DNA of 64,000 bases from Tuctoria greenei (GCA_036927565.1 JAYESD010000004.1:166505697-166569696); one strand, 5' to 3'; positions 42,141 to 54,597 are shown, counted from the stretch's first letter. Program-made: numbers and translations. Notes: generated by a model from the letters alone, not told the origin.

Positions 42141-43689
42141 TGAAAGTGCATCTAGGAATCCCTTGTGGGTTTTGGATGATTTATTACAAGCAAATGAGAT
42201 CCTAACCTCTTTGTTGAGATGAGCACAGGTTTTAAAAGCAAAATAAGCAAAGTGCCAAAAAGAAGGGAGAATGAGGAGCAAAGTGGAAATGAGCTCAAGG
42301 AAGAAGAATAGTAGATCATTGTGCATGGAGTGTGTTAAGGGAACACACCCCGAGAGCTCAATCACAATTACACACACACATTGCACAAATTTATACAGGA
42401 CCGGACTAGTCCGAATGTCACCGGGCTAGTCTGATATCCTCTCTGCACAAAATCTTACAAGTCTGATATCCATCAGACTAGTCCGATATCTCTCTGACTA
42501 GAATCGGACTAGTCCTCCCCAGTGCGCACTAGTCCTCAAAACACTTCACAAGTCACACAAAATCGGACAAGTCCGATCACCAGCGGACTAGTCTGATATT
42601 CATTCTAATCTAAATCAGACAAGTCCGCTGTTAGCATGGACTAGTCCGAAAAACTCTCTGACCTAAATCGTACAAGTCCTCCAAGTGTGGACTTGTCCTC
42701 ATAACCACTTAGGGTTTCACATGTGCGGACAAGTCTGATGTCCATCGGACTAGTCCAAAGATTTCCAGAAGCGAAATCGGACAAGTCCGCTCCTAGCTGG
42801 ACTAGTCCGATATTTCAGGACACTTAGGGTTTGCTACGCACAGCACACCGGACTAGTCCGATGTCCACCACGGACTAGTCCGATCTTTCTAAACCCTAAC
42901 GGTCACTTTTAGAAACCCCATATAAATAGAGGTGCACGGCCCAACTTTAAACTCTTTCGAACCCTAGCGCCTTCACACCTCCCAAGAGCCTCAAAAACAC
43001 ATCTCTCCACAAATTTAAGTGCAACAAAGATCAATCCTTTGAGGATACACTCTAGATCATTGGAGAGACACGTTCAACACTCATTGAGCTCTTGGTTTGA
43101 TTTTCTAGCACACTCATGTGATTTCATTGTAATCTTTTGAGTGTGTTCTTGGTGGTATTTCGTGTTGTAACCTAGGGGAGCCCTCAACGTGCGAGAAGGC
43201 CCCTTTGAATTTTGTTATTCACCCCTATGTGATAAGTGGAAGAGGATTGGCCTTCGTAGCGATCCGACGAGGGTAGGGTTGGAGAAGACCTGGTCCTTTG
43301 TGGACTCCTCAACATGGACGTAGGTTGCCTCTGTGGGAACCGAACCACGGGATAAATATCTTGTGTTCTTGTTTTGTGTTCATCGTTCTTTACACTATAT
43401 CAATCTAGGGTTTCAATTAATCTTGCTCACTTTACGTTGAAATATCAAATTTAAGATTTACTTGTGATATACCCTAGTACATAATCTTGCAACACATAAA
43501 TTACAAGTATATTTCCGCTGCTACACCCTAGAATCAAACTTGATCAACCTAGTCCGTACACACTGGACTAGTCCGCACTTTACCGGACTAGTCCGATATC
43601 TCAAGTTTTGATCTGGTGATTAAGTGTTGCAGGTTCTGACAAATTTCAAAAAGGCCTATTCACACACCCCCCCCTCTAGGCCACATTAA
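42141..43689 (+). repeat. 3' LTR of SIRE-i (1549 bp)
   Basis: Colinear with 32253-33800. TATAAATA at 42921-42928. The palindrome pairs at about 42402-42885 are the same pairs as in the 5' LTR but with more base changes (for example CGGGCTAGTCTG). The last bases read CCACATTAA instead of CCACATTCA. A short region near 43511-43535 differs in sequence from the 5' LTR. Confidence 0.92.
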
Positions 43690-43694
43690 TAGTT

Positions 43695-44937
43695 GATTGC
43701 CCATACGAAGAAAACAAGAAGAAAACGAAGGGAACAAGACCTCAACCCAAGAAATTCTTCAAGAAGAAGAAACAAGCTGGACAAGCGCATCTAGGGAAGG
43801 AGTGGGACTCAAATGATGAGTCCTCATCCGAAGAGGAAGAGGAGATGGCTAGCATAGCCATCGAGAAGACAACTAAGAAGTCAACCCTCTTCCCAACTCT
43901 AGGCGCATGGAAGGGCAACTACACTTGCCTCATGGCGAAGGAAGGTAAACGAAAGGTAACGACCAAATCCTTTTTCTTGCATTCCTATTCTAGTGATAGT
44001 AAAGCTGCTAGTGATAATGAAGACATGCTCGTTGGCTTAGATAAGAAAACAGCAGCAAAAATGAAATTCCTACTTGATCAGCTTGTTGAGAAGGAGAAGT
44101 TAATCAACCGTCAAGAAGATATGATTATCTCCCAAAAGGAGGAATATCTTGAACTTGACAAACTTCTCAAACTTGAAAAGGAGTGAGGCAAGTCACTGGA
44201 ACTTGAGTTAGCCTCAAGCAAGGAAGCTTGCTTGAAGTTAAGTGACTCAAACACCACCATCAAGGATGAACTTGCTAACCTATCCAAGGTTAACAAAATC
44301 CTTGAGGTACAAGTTGAGTCACTCAAACAAAGTGACCCCTCATCCTCTTCAAGCTCACATTCTCAATCACTTAAAACTGAAGCTACTATTACTTGCTCAT
44401 GTGCTAAAATTGACACTAGATTGAAGGAAAAGTCAACCTCTACCGAGGACAAGCATTTTTCCCAAAGTGGCATATTTGACAAGGAGAAGATCAAATATGC
44501 ACATAGTTCGTACTTGGTCACAAGACCTCCTAATGTCAAATATGGCATTGGTTATTCTTATAGTGAAAATCAATATGCTAGAAGCCATAAAAATAACAAG
44601 GAAAGCTTTTACTTTGTAAAGGGAAAACCCTCTCAAGCTGGAAAGTCCAAAGTCAACACATATGATCACTAGACTAGTCTGGTACGAACACGGACAAATC
44701 TGGTCCTCCGGACAAGTTTGATTTTCCCGTACTAGTTCTGTATATAAACAACAACAACTATTGTTCAGGACTTTCGATGCATCCTATGTTCTAATGAGAA
44801 ATACTTTTGGTAAAGTTTATGCTCGTTATGTTGGGCCACTCCATGGGAACACCAAATCTCATGTGTGGGTGCCCAAATCTCTTGTAACTAACATCCAAGG
44901 ACCCAAGCAAGCTTGGGTACTTAAAACCAAGGCATGA
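43695..44937 (+). pseudogene. SIRE-o Gag, C-terminal part
   Basis: It resumes the zinc knuckle (VDCPYEENKKK) directly after the SIRE-i target duplication. A Lys-rich stretch (KKFFKKKKQ) and acidic stretch lead to the helical region DMLVGLDKKTAAKMKFLLDQ, EKEKLINRQEDMIISQKEEY, a TGA at 44184-44186, then ASSKEACLKLSDSNTTIKDE and DKEKIKYAHSSYLVTRPPNV. A TAG at 44670-44672 and further stops lie in the palindrome array. The reading VWVPKS-like end near 44865-44930 is in another frame. Confidence 0.82.
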
Positions 44938-47900
44938 TTTGTTTTTGTAGGCCTATTCCTCCGGTGGATCGAAATGGGTGCTAGACAGTGGTTGCACCAA
45001 CCATATGACCGGAGAAAGAAGGATGTTCGTTGAGTATGAAGAAAATGAGGATCTAAGCGAGGGCATCTACTTTGGATACAATAGTCAAGGAAAGGTGCTC
45101 GGTACCAGTAAAACTGCTATATCATCTCAACATACTCTTTATCATGTGCTACATGTTGATTCCTTAGATTATAACCTGCTGTCCATAGCTCTATTATGTG
45201 ACAAAGGTTATAATTGCTTGTTCACTAATGAGGGTGTGACCGTCTCTAGAAGGGGTGATGGTTTCATTGCATTCAAGGGTATGTTAAAGGGAAAGCTTTA
45301 CCTTGTTGACTTCAACAAAGATAAAGCTGAACTTGACACATGCTTGATTGCAAAGATCAACATGGGTTGGTTGTGGCATAGACGGCTAGCGCATGTTGGT
45401 ATGAGGAACCTTCAAAAACTCCTCAAGGGCGATCACATCCGAGGTTTGAAGGATGTTGTTTTTGAGAAAGACAGGCCTTGTAGTGTGTGTCAAGCCGGGA
45501 AGCAAGTTGGAGCACCTCACCCCGCAAAGAATGTCATGACTACAACAGGACCGCTCGAGCTACTTCACATGGACCTTTTCGGTCCAATTGCTTACATAAG
45601 CATCGGTGGTAACAAATATGGTTTAGTGATTGTTGATGACTTTTCACGCTTCACTTGGGTTTTCTTTTTGCATGATAAGACAGAAACTCAAGGAACCCTG
45701 AAGAAGTTTTTCAAGGGTGCTCAAAATGAGTTTTCATTGATGATCAAGAACATTCGAAGCGACAACGGAACGGAGTTCAAGAACACCCAAGTTGACAAGT
45801 ACCTAGACAAAGAAGGCATAAAGCATGAGTTTTCAGCACCTTACTCTCCTCAACAAAACGGAGTTGCCGAAAGGAAGAACCAAACCCTCATAGAGATGGC
45901 GAGAACAATGCTCGATGAGTACAAGACCTCGGATCGATTTTGGGCAGAAGCGGTTAACACCGCCTGCCACGCCATAAATCGACTCTATCTTCATTGACTA
46001 CTCAAGAAGACATCCTATGAGCTACTCACCGGTAACAAGCCAAATATTTATTATTTTCGAGTTTTCGGTTCTAAGTTCTATATTTTGAACAAGAAGCCTA
46101 GGACTTCAAAGTTCGCTTCGAAGTCCGATGAAGGTTTCTTGCTTGGTTATGATTCGAACTCTTACGCCTATTGTGTCTTCAACAAGACCTCCGGACTTGT
46201 TGAAGTAGCACGTGATGTAGTGTTCGATGAAACTAACGGCTCCCAAAAGGAGCAAGTTGATCCATGTGTGCTAGATAGAGAAGAAGCTCCTTGTCAAGCA
46301 TTGAGAAGAATGGCGTTGGGCGAAGTTCGACCACAAGAGCCACCTCTACATGTGCATGAGGAAGATGAACCGCAAGTGGAGGCCAATGAACAAGGGGGAG
46401 CTTCCGCACAAGATCAACCTCAAGAAAACGAAGATGATCAACAAGTCAATGAGGGCAACCATCTAGGGGGGGGGAGAAGAAGATCATGAAGACACAAGAC
46501 CGCAAATGCCACACCCAAGAGTACACCAATGCGTCAAAAGAGATCACCCAATAGACAACATCAACGGTGACATCCAAAAGGGAGTAACAACTAGATCCCG
46601 CATAGCTAACTTCTATGAGCATTACTCTTTTGTGTCCTTTTTGCAACCACGCAGGATTGAGGATGTATTGAGAGATCCGGACTGGGTGGTGGTGATGCAA
46701 GAATAACTGAACAACTTCAAACGGAACGAGGTTTGGGAACTCTTCGAAAGACCTAACGCTAACGTCGTCGGCACCAAATGGGTCTTCCGCAACAAACAAG
46801 ACGAACATGGGGTGGTGACAAGGAACAAAGCACGACTTGTGGTCAAAGGGTATTCACAAGTTGAAAGTTTGGATTTCGATGAAACCTTTGCTCCAGTAGC
46901 TAGACTTGAATCTATTAGAATATTACTTGCATATGCTACTCACCATGATTTCAGGCTCTACCAAATGGATGTGAAAAGCGCCTTCCTTAACGGTCCAATC
47001 AAGGAGGAGTTGTCCGTGGAGCAACCTCCCAGATTTGAAGACAAAGAGTTTCCCAACCATGTGTTTAAATTGTGTAAGGCTCTCTACGGCCTCACACAAG
47101 CTCCTAGAGCTTGGTATGAGTGTCTTAGAGATTTCTTAATTGAAAATGGTTTCAAGATTGGAAAAGCAGATTATACACTATTTACAAAACACTTTGACAA
47201 TGATGTATTTATCTGTCAAATCTATGTTAATGACATTATCTTTGGTTCAACTAACAAATCCTTTTGTGAAGAATTTAGTAAGATTATGACAGATAGGTTT
47301 GAGACATTTATGATGGGAGAACTGAAGTACTTCTTGGGATTCCAAGTGAGACAACAAAAGGAAGGGACATTCATAAGCCAAACCAAGTACACTCAAGACA
47401 TACTCAAAAAGTTTGGGATGGACAAGGCGAAGCCTATCAAGACTCTCATGGAAACTAATGGACACTTGGATCTCAATGAAGATGGACCAAGTGTGGATCA
47501 AAAGGTATATCGCTCCATGATTGGATCCTTACTCTACCTATGTGCATCTAGGCCTGATATTATGTTGAGTGTATGTTTGTGTGCGAGATTTCAAGCCAAT
47601 CCTAAGGAGTATCATTTGACAGCCGTTAAAAGAATCTTGAGATATTTGGTTCATACAACCAACCTAGGCCTTTGGTATCCCAAAGGCTCCAATTTCAATC
47701 TCATTGGATACTCGGATGCAGATTATGCCGGATGCAAAGTAGATAGAAAAAGTACCTCTGGCACCTGCCAATTCCTAGGTAGATCCCTAGTTTCTTGGTC
47801 CTCCAAGAAACAAAATTCCATTGCCTTATCCACGGCCGAAGCGGAGTACGTTGCAGCCGAGAGTTGTTGTGCACCACTCCTTTGGATGCGAAAAACTTTA

Positions 47901-48176
47901 AAGGATTACGGTTACAATATGTGCCATATTTCACTCCTTTGTTATAATGGGAGTGTCATCAAAATTGCTCATAATCCAGTTGAACGCTCTAGAACAAAAC
48001 ATATAGACATCCGGCATCATTTTTTGAGAGACCATTCAATGAAAGGAGACATAGCCATTTCCCATGTCAACACCGAAAAGCAACTAGTTGATATATTTAC
48101 CAAGCCACTAGATGAAAAACGTTTTTGCAAGCTCCGAAATGAACTCAATATCCTTGATGCTCGAAATGTGGCTTGA
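44938..48176 (+). pseudogene. SIRE-o Pol: protease, integrase, RT, RNase H
   Basis: Protease WVLDSGCTNHMTG at about 44972. Pre-integrase WLWHRRLAHVGMRNLQ, zinc C-x2-C (CSVCQAG). Integrase: LHMDLFGP, RSDNGTEF, NGVAERKN, all three acidic residues present. A TGA at 45995-45997 replaces an Arg codon, a frameshift lies at the G run near 46467, and a TAA at 46704-46706. [39 protein letters not shown], and [10 protein letters not shown], where the YVDD box has become YVND, which removes a catalytic Asp. RNase [46 protein letters not shown]. It ends at 48176. Confidence 0.9.
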
Positions 48177-49136
48177 AAACTTGCATACTTGTATGGACTC
48201 TTGAAAATATATTGTTTGAGTTGCGAAAATCATCTTTCTCAATGTTCTCCAAAAAATATTTCAACTACTTGATCTTGATGAATTATGGTCATTGCTTGAT
48301 TGTTGTATGCTTACTGATCATATTCATCAAGATTATTTGATTTGTTTTGCCTCCCTATTTTCTTAATAAGTACCTCCGAATATATATGAATGGGCTAAGC
48401 ACTTCTTTTCTGGTGACCACGGACTAGTCTGTGATTACCCAGACTAGTTCGCCCTTGTAGACTAGTCCGCAGAGTGACTGTTAGTACGGACTAGTCTAGC
48501 CGACCATGGACTAATTCGATATAGGCTCTGGAAAAGTTCGGACTAGTCTGATTATTTTCGGACAAGTCCGATTTTTCGACTCCATAACCCTAGCCGCCGC
48601 CAAACCCTAATCTTCTTCACCCTCACACTTGCCTCAAGCTTTCTCTCTTCTCGCTCGAGCTCCCCACGGCGATTTGGCGATTCCTCCATCAAAACTCTCC
48701 AAGTTTGGGTGGAAAAAGACCTCCTTGGCATAGGGATTGAAGACCACAGACTTGTCCGCACCTTCACCCCCTTCATTTCCAAGAATCGAGTAATTTCGGT
48801 AAATTTTCCTCCCAAACCCTAGAAATTGCTATTTCCTTCGTTGTTGGCCAAATAGCTTAGTTCCTTTCACCAAATACATGTTTCCTTGATTTATTACATT
48901 GATATTGAGTTGTTCTTGCATTGAGCAACACCATTGGCCGTCTAGTTAGGGTTTAGGGTGATGAACATCAGACTAGTTTGGTCCATGTACGGACAAGTCC
49001 GGTCACCTGGACTAGTCCGTACCTGTACACCGGAATAGTCCGATTTTTTCTGATCTCAACCCTAATTACTTATTCCTCAATGTAGTTCCTTGCCATCCAT
49101 TCTCATTCATACCTTGTGTAACCCATTCTCAGGACA
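48177..49136 (+). other. Spacer between pol and third ORF of SIRE-o, possible intron
   Basis: No coding sequence was recognised. CGGACTAGTCCG-type motifs lie at about 48418-48575 and 48965-49055. A candidate intron runs from GTAAAT at 48799 to TTCTCAG ending at 49132, four bases before the ATG of the third ORF. SIRE-i lacks most of this ~330-bp stretch. Confidence 0.45.
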
Positions 49137-50695
49137 ATGTCGAGCACCAACGACAAAATCTCCGACTTCGAGGCTGAGACGGACCAAGAAGTCTTGCTTC
49201 GGTCCTCGACGGGCCAAGGCAATAAGCGCCAAGAGCGCCCATACGAGCTGGCAACCTCTCCACCTCAGGCTCGACGAAAGGTGCTCGCCAAGAAGCCTGC
49301 CTCCAAGGCTTCAGCAGGTGGTGGCCCTAGCTCGGCAACTGCTCGCGAAGTGAAGGGCAAGGGCAAAGGGATTGCCACGGGCCTGTTTGGCCCACTCAAG
49401 CTGCATGCTTTGAGGCAGGGAAACAGAGATCCCTCCTAGGAGAGGTTCAACGGCAAGGGAAGCAGCACTGCTTCCAAACTTAGATTCATTGATTGCTATA
49501 GCCGTTCCAAGAAAGTTACTGATCCCAGGTTTTGGAGCAACTTTCATGCAGATTTCTACAGTTCCGTCTACCTCACTATGAAGACCCCAGTTGTGCGCAG
49601 CCAATGGATTGATTGGGCGCACTTTGAGAAAAAGAGTTGCTTGGCTTTTTATGAGTTGTCGAGGAAATTGAGAGGCATGGCTTGAAGGATCTCTTTGCCT
49701 TCCAGAACAACTGGAATGATGAAGTTATTGCCCAACTTTATGCTACTTGTTTCTTTGCCAGTGACGAGGAAGAGCGAGTGACTTGGATGGCTCATGGATC
49801 CAAGTACACCATCACCTATGATGAGTTTGCAAGGTTGGTACATCTTGATAGCTCAAGCAATGACAACTTGGTCATTCACAACATTGGTGTCCTTGAGAAG
49901 GACAAGATGAAGTTTCTTTATGACACCCGTTCATCTTTCAAGCCTCCTTCTACCAAGAACATGAAGCCATTCTTTGTGGTTCTCAACAGGGTTCTGAGGA
50001 AGACCATTGCCCCGAAGGATGGGGATGCAGGAAGTGTCCAAGGCTATCTAAGGACACTGATGAAAGTGATTAGTAAAGACAGGAAGTTCGATGTCTTTGA
50101 TTACATATGGAATGACATGGTGAACATCTCCTACGCTCCGAACAGATCCTGTGGCTATGCACCTTACCTGATGTTCATGATTGAGAAGGTCACGGGGATA
50201 GAATTTTTTAAGGATGTGGAGCATACTCCATTGAGGCCACAAAAGCCTCCTCAAGCAACAATCCAAGCTGCTCCTTCTCCGGTGTCTAGTGAAGAGGCAC
50301 CAAGGAGAGCTAAAAGTGATGCAAGGGCTGATCCCACCACTAGGGCCCCTCCCCAAAAAGGGTCCCCTAGTGGCATCTTGAAGTACTTGTCAGCAACTTT
50401 TGCCTCTTGCAAGAAGGTCGAAGTGAACACGCACAAGCTGAACAAGGCAAGAAAGGCGGACATGCGGTATGTCAAAGAGAATGTCAAACACATCTGCCGA
50501 AAGCTGGAGATCGAGCCCATTAGATCTCCAATCATTTTCAATGATTTAGCCTCAGATTTCATCGAGCTCGGGCCCTTGACTCGCTCCGAGCTTGCTTATT
50601 TTGGCATTGGGGGCTCGAGTGGATCCACTCCTCCTCCTCCTCCTCAGCCCGAGAATGAAGACGATGATGATGAGAGGAACGACAGCGAGGACTGA
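49137..50695 (+). pseudogene. Third ORF of SIRE-o (env-like position; plant transposon protein domain)
   Basis: The ATG at 49137 opens MSSTNDKISDFEAETDQEV. A TAG occurs at 49437-49439, and a frame change near 49650 shifts to the frame read from about 49680: HGLKDLFAFQNNWNDEVIAQ, VTWMAHGSKYTITYDEFARL, VVLNRVLRKTIAPKDGDAGS, YAPYLMFMIEKVTGIEF. A polyproline run and acidic tail (PQPENEDDDDERNDSED) end it at 50695. The Trp codon lost in SIRE-i is intact here (NNWNDEV). The long second half (over 330 codons) has no stop, so this region decays slowly relative to gag and pol. Confidence 0.8.
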
Positions 50696-51028
50696 AGATC
50701 TTAGATCCCTCCTCTCCTTCTTTTTGGTGTCTTGATGCCAAAGGGGGAGAGATTGAGGGGGAGTCATCAATAGATCTTAGCTGTAGGTTGAGAGATGAGA
50801 ACCTCTCTTATGCATCTTTTTATGTCTTTTGGGTTGTAAGACTTAATATTGTGCTCTTTTGGTACTTTTAATCCTGTGATGAGATGTCATGAATGATTTA
50901 TGCTCATATTCATGAAATCTGTGATTTTGCTTTGTAATTGACATATATGCATGTTGCTGATACATTGATATCAATTATTTCACTGTCATCATGATTATTG
51001 CTCTCACTCATTTAGTTTTGCATCCCAC
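50696..51028 (+). other. 3' untranslated region of SIRE-o
   Basis: Gene-free, T-rich, with the upstream polypurine tract at 50739-50762 and the hairpin beyond it. Confidence 0.6.
50739..50762 (+). other. Upstream polypurine tract of SIRE-o
   Basis: CAAAGGGGGAGAGATTGAGG and following G bases, about 420 bp before the LTR tract. Confidence 0.6.
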
Positions 51029-51100
51029 CATAAAGAGTGCACATATGTCTTATGTTGTCATTGCTAAATAAGTTTCAAGCTCATATGTGCACACTTTATG
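51029..51100 (+). other. Conserved 19-bp inverted repeat (hairpin) of SIRE-o
   Basis: Arms 51029-51047 (CATAAAGAGTGCACATATG) and 51082-51100 pair at 18 of 19 positions with a 34-nt loop. Position 9 of the stem is G-C here and A-T in SIRE-i; the mismatch at position 8 is shared by both. Confidence 0.8.
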
Positions 51101-51156
51101 AAAATTCTACATTTTTATTATATTTTGTGAAATCTTAATTGGTTGTCTTTAATCAC

Positions 51157-51169
51157 CAAAAGGGGGGAT
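51157..51169 (+). other. Polypurine tract of SIRE-o at the 3' LTR
   Basis: AAAAGGGGGGATT directly before TGAAAGTGCATC. Confidence 0.72.
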
Positions 51170-52628
51170 TGAAAGTGCATCTAGGCATCCCTTGTGGGTT
51201 TTGGTTGATTTATTACAAACAAATAAGATCCTAACCACATTATTGAGATGAGCGCAGGTTTTAATGAAAAGAATAAAGAAAGCGCCGGTTTTAATGAAAG
51301 AATGAAGAAAGTGCCAAAAAGAAAGGAGAATGAGGATCAATTCGGAAAAGAGCTCAAGAGCTCAATAGAATAAATCATTGTGTAGGGAGTGTGTTGGTGT
51401 AACACATCCCAAGAGCTCAAGCACAAAAATCCTCACACACTTCAAATTTCACAGGAAAAACAGACTAGTTCGATATACACCGGACTAGTCCGATATCCTC
51501 TCTAGACAGGTTCGGACAAGTCCAGCCAATGTGGACTTATCCGCACCGGACTAGTCTGATAATGTCCGGACTAGTCCGATAATGCCTCTGACTAAAATCG
51601 GACAAGTCCTCCAAGTGCGGACTTGTCCTATATTCACTAAGGGCATCACCACACCGGACAAGTCTGATGTCAGCACGGACAAGTTCGAAAACCGTTCTGA
51701 CTAAAATCGGACAAGTCCGCTCCTAGCCGAACAAGTCCGATATTTTTGGACACTTAGAGTTTCTTGCATGCCGCACACCGGACTAGTCCGGACTCCACCA
51801 CGGACTAGTCCGGGCCCTCGAAACCCTAACGGTAACTTTTGCAAACCCTAATATAAATAGATGTGCATGGCCCAACTATAATAACTCTCGAACCCCTGCG
51901 CCGTCACACCTTCCAAGAGCCTAGAAAACACATCTCTCCACGCAATCCGACGCAAGAAAGATCAATCCCTTGAGGATTCACTTTAGATCAAAGGAGAGAC
52001 ATGATTCTACACTTTTGAACTCTTGGGTTTGATCTCTAACACACTCTTGTGGTTTCATTATTAATCTTACGAGTGTGTTCTTGGTGGTGTTTAAATTGTA
52101 ATCTTAGGGAGCCCTCAACTTGTGAGAAGGCCCCTTAAACTTGGTGATTTGCCCCTTTGTGATAGTGGAAGAAGAATTGTCCTTCGTGGCGATTCGACGA
52201 GGTTAGGGTCAGTGAAGACCCGGTCCTTTCGTGGGCTCCTCAACGTGGAAGTAGGTTGCCTCTATGGAAACCGAACCACGGGATAAAATCGTGTGTCAAA
52301 CTTGCTCTTAAAGTTTCTCATATCATATTCTAGGGTTTGATTGATTTTGTCCATCTTACGTTAGAACATTCATATCAAAGCTAATTTGCACTACACTTAA
52401 CTTCATTGAATCAATACTTACAAGTTATATACTATTTTCCGCTGCATATTATACTTGAATTGAAATCATTGATCGAACTTGATCAATCTAGTCTGAACGC
52501 ACCGGACTGTCCGCACTCTTCCGAAATAGTCCGATATCTCAGGATTTGATCAGTTTGTTAAGTGTTGCAGGTTCCGACTAAATTTCAAAAAGGCCTATTC
52601 ACCCCCCCCCCCCTCTAGGCCACATTCA
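51170..52628 (+). repeat. 3' LTR of SIRE-o (1459 bp)
   Basis: Colinear with 29569-31048 apart from the 21-bp duplication. TATAAATA at 51852-51859. Exact CGGACTAGTCCG copies lie near 51481, 51558, 51779 and 51801. Ends CCACATTCA before GTAGT. Confidence 0.92.
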
Positions 52629-52633
52629 GTAGT

Positions 52634-53183
52634 GGATACAATGGATGAATACTCAAGTGGGGTGTGTGTAAAGTGAGGCTAGGGGGTCATATTTATAGGT
52701 GGAGAAGAGTCGGTTCCCGCCACCAAAAACGTGTGAATCAGTCACCACTGACTTCTTCAAGCCGGGAGGAGCCAACACGTGGCAATTGATCTAGTTTGGC
52801 GACAGGACTAGGTCGGCCGACTAGGCGGGTCAACCGACCTGGTCTTAGCACCATTTCTCGTGTGCTTTCTCCAGGTCACTGTCTGGTGGGTTTCATCCCT
52901 TGATGTGAGTGCTACACTGTTGGATAGCCTCGGGTACATCTGTTTGTGGGTCATTTGATCCATGTGGTGCCGCATGTTGTCGCTTGCTTGGTTGGGATGG
53001 TATTTTATAGGATTGCTCCCCATGTTTTATCTCAATTCCTGCAATAATTCACTGCATGCACTATTTCTCCAAGGACAAGAGGAAATAGGTTAAATAGAAA
53101 GGTGATGTGTGCAAAAAATGACAATTCTTTCACATAATTAGCTTATATTAACGGGTGAAATTGGTATATAACAGTTGTTAACA
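52634..53183 (-). repeat. 5' LTR of E6, right part
   Basis: It continues the LTR cut at 29568. A minus-strand TATAAATA box is at 52690-52697. The end is placed at AACA (53180-53183), complementary to the TGTT start at 28508, so the LTR would be about 1.6 kb in all. The end is an estimate. Confidence 0.5.
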
Positions 53184-53541
53184 ATAATAAAGATCAAATC
53201 GTTGTTGTGAAGAACCAAACAGTTATAAAGAATAATAAAGATCAAACCGTTGTGGTGTGGCAAGGGTATATAGCCTTGAACAAAAACACCCATGGCCTTC
53301 AAAACTCTTGTTTAAATCTGTTTAGAAATGTTTCGCTGGAGGCTAGTCAAATTGGAAGGGGGAAATCCCAGTCATTTAAAATTTGTAAGCATCATCCAAT
53401 TACCTAACTAATTTGCAGAAAAAAAATGCTACTGTGTCTGTGATATTAAAGCTTCAAGAGATCAATTATCACTCACCTCAAACTTCCGGATGGGCCGTAA
53501 AATTAGACACAAGTCTTTCCTTCTTTCCTGCTGCAACTGTT
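53184..53541. other. AT-rich flank with a 48-bp spaced repeat, no gene recognised
   Basis: AATAATAAAGATCAAA(T/C)CGTTGT is present at 53183 and again 48 bp later at 53231. The rest is AT-rich and holds the CTGTT target site at 53537-53541. Confidence 0.45.
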
Positions 53542-53594
53542 TGATAGAAATATTGGGAAAGAAAATAATTATTGTATTTGATTGATTAAAACCA

Positions 53595-54293
53595 CGAAGC
53601 GTCGTGAGAACGAGAGTGCGGTCGGGGACGACCTCGCTCAAGTCACCGAGTGCATCGGCCATCGACTTGATACGACGAAAATAGTCGGTGATGGAGAGGT
53701 CACGTGGACGAACGTGCGGAACTCAACGTCCAAAATCATAGCACGGGTCTCCCGGTTGCCGATGAACTGCTCCTAAAGCCCAAGCCAGATGGAACGAGCT
53801 GTGGATATGCCCGCCGAGGCGATCTCAATAATATCAGGAGACGGTGCCGTGAAGCCAGGAGATGACGGTGCAGTCCATGTGTCGCCAATGAGAGTCGGCG
53901 ACAGTGGGATCAATGTCGATGAGGACTTGATCGGAGAGCTCGTACTTCCCGAGGGTGTTGAGAAAGACTCTTCCATCGATTATAGTGCGGTGAAAGGTTG
54001 TCGAGGACGAAGGAGATCATTGACTTGATGTTGAGGACGGCGATTGCTTGAGCATGCAAGGAGGCAACGTCGTCAACCGTCGAAGGAAAGGGGTCGTGGT
54101 TGATCAAGTCACGACGAATCTCGTCGGCTGCGAGAAGCAGCTTGCGACGCGCCTCGTCGGCCGCTGCGCGTGCACGTGCTGCCTCGATGGCCAGTCGATC
54201 CGCCTTCTCGGTCAATCCAGTTAGCTCGGCCTTCAAGGCAATGTCCTGTGAGGCTACTTGTGCGTACGGGAAGCCATCGCCAACAAAAGCCAT
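53595..54293 (-). pseudogene. Copia Gag of E7 (UBN2-type), frameshifted
   Basis: The minus-strand ATG at 54291-54293 opens MAFVGDGFPYAQVASQ, followed by an Ala/Arg-rich helical segment (EKADRLAIEAARARAAADEA) and NIKSMISFVLDNLSPHYNRW, the usual start of the Gag fold. After frame changes it continues SPDIIEIASAGISTARSIWL at about 53830, MILDVEFRTFVH, FRRIKSMADALGDLSEVVPD and RTLVLTTLRGFN. Downstream of that the element end intrudes. This is structural protein only, so the element must have depended on a relative. Confidence 0.8.
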
Positions 54294-54597
54294 CAAGAAG
54301 TAAGAAACACGACGCACGAGCATCAATCTACTGCAACGGAGACAACGAACGCGCGGCGCGTGGAGACGAAGACCTCAGACCGGGCGCGAACCGCGCGGAA
54401 GGTCGCACGTGGGCGTGCGGCGGTCTTCGAAGGACCCCGCTCTGGAGAGCGGGTGCGCACGGGGTTTTTCCAGCAGCAGAGGCACACCGAAAATAAAGAT
54501 CGTGCGCGAGGGGCGGTTCGCCGGAAGCCAAACTTGACGCAAGAGGCAGAGTTGGACGTAGCTAGCAGAAATTAGAAACGAACTTAATTTGATACTA

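Larger units (their letters stand above)
32253..43689 (+). mobile_element. Full-length SIRE/Maximus-type element nested in SIRE-o (SIRE-i)
   Basis: The target duplication TAGTT is at 32248-32252 and 43690-43694. LTRs are 1548 and 1549 bp. The plan matches SIRE-o: gag, pol, third ORF, hairpin, two polypurine tracts. It is a distinct subfamily copy (LTR start GGAATCCC rather than GGCATCCC). Inserted in the same orientation as its host, it must be younger than SIRE-o. Frameshifts in gag and pol make it defective. Confidence 0.94.
29569..52628 (+). mobile_element. Full-length SIRE/Maximus-type copia element (SIRE-o), with SIRE-i nested inside
   Basis: The 5-bp target duplication GTAGT occurs at 29564-29568 and 52629-52633. 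LTRs are 29569-31048 and 51170-52628. Without the 11.4-kb nested element it is about 11.6 kb: LTR, primer site, gag, pol (protease, integrase, RT, RNase H), third ORF, hairpin, polypurine tracts, LTR. The integrase-before-RT order is copia. It carries several stops and frameshifts and a mutated RT active site, so it is not autonomous now. Confidence 0.93.
19288..53183 (-). mobile_element. Tat-lineage Ty3/gypsy element (element E6), hosting three SIRE insertions
   Basis: On the minus strand: LTR (53183-52634 joined to 29568-28508), RT, RNase H, a second RNase H, integrase, spacer, then a coiled-coil ORF in the opposite (plus) strand. Dual RNase H and an antisense extra ORF between pol and the 3' LTR are known traits of Tat elements such as Grande. 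gag, protease and the 3' LTR are missing. A deleted SIRE lies in the extra ORF, and a full SIRE with another inside it lies in the LTR. The left limit is set only by the end of E3. Confidence 0.7.
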
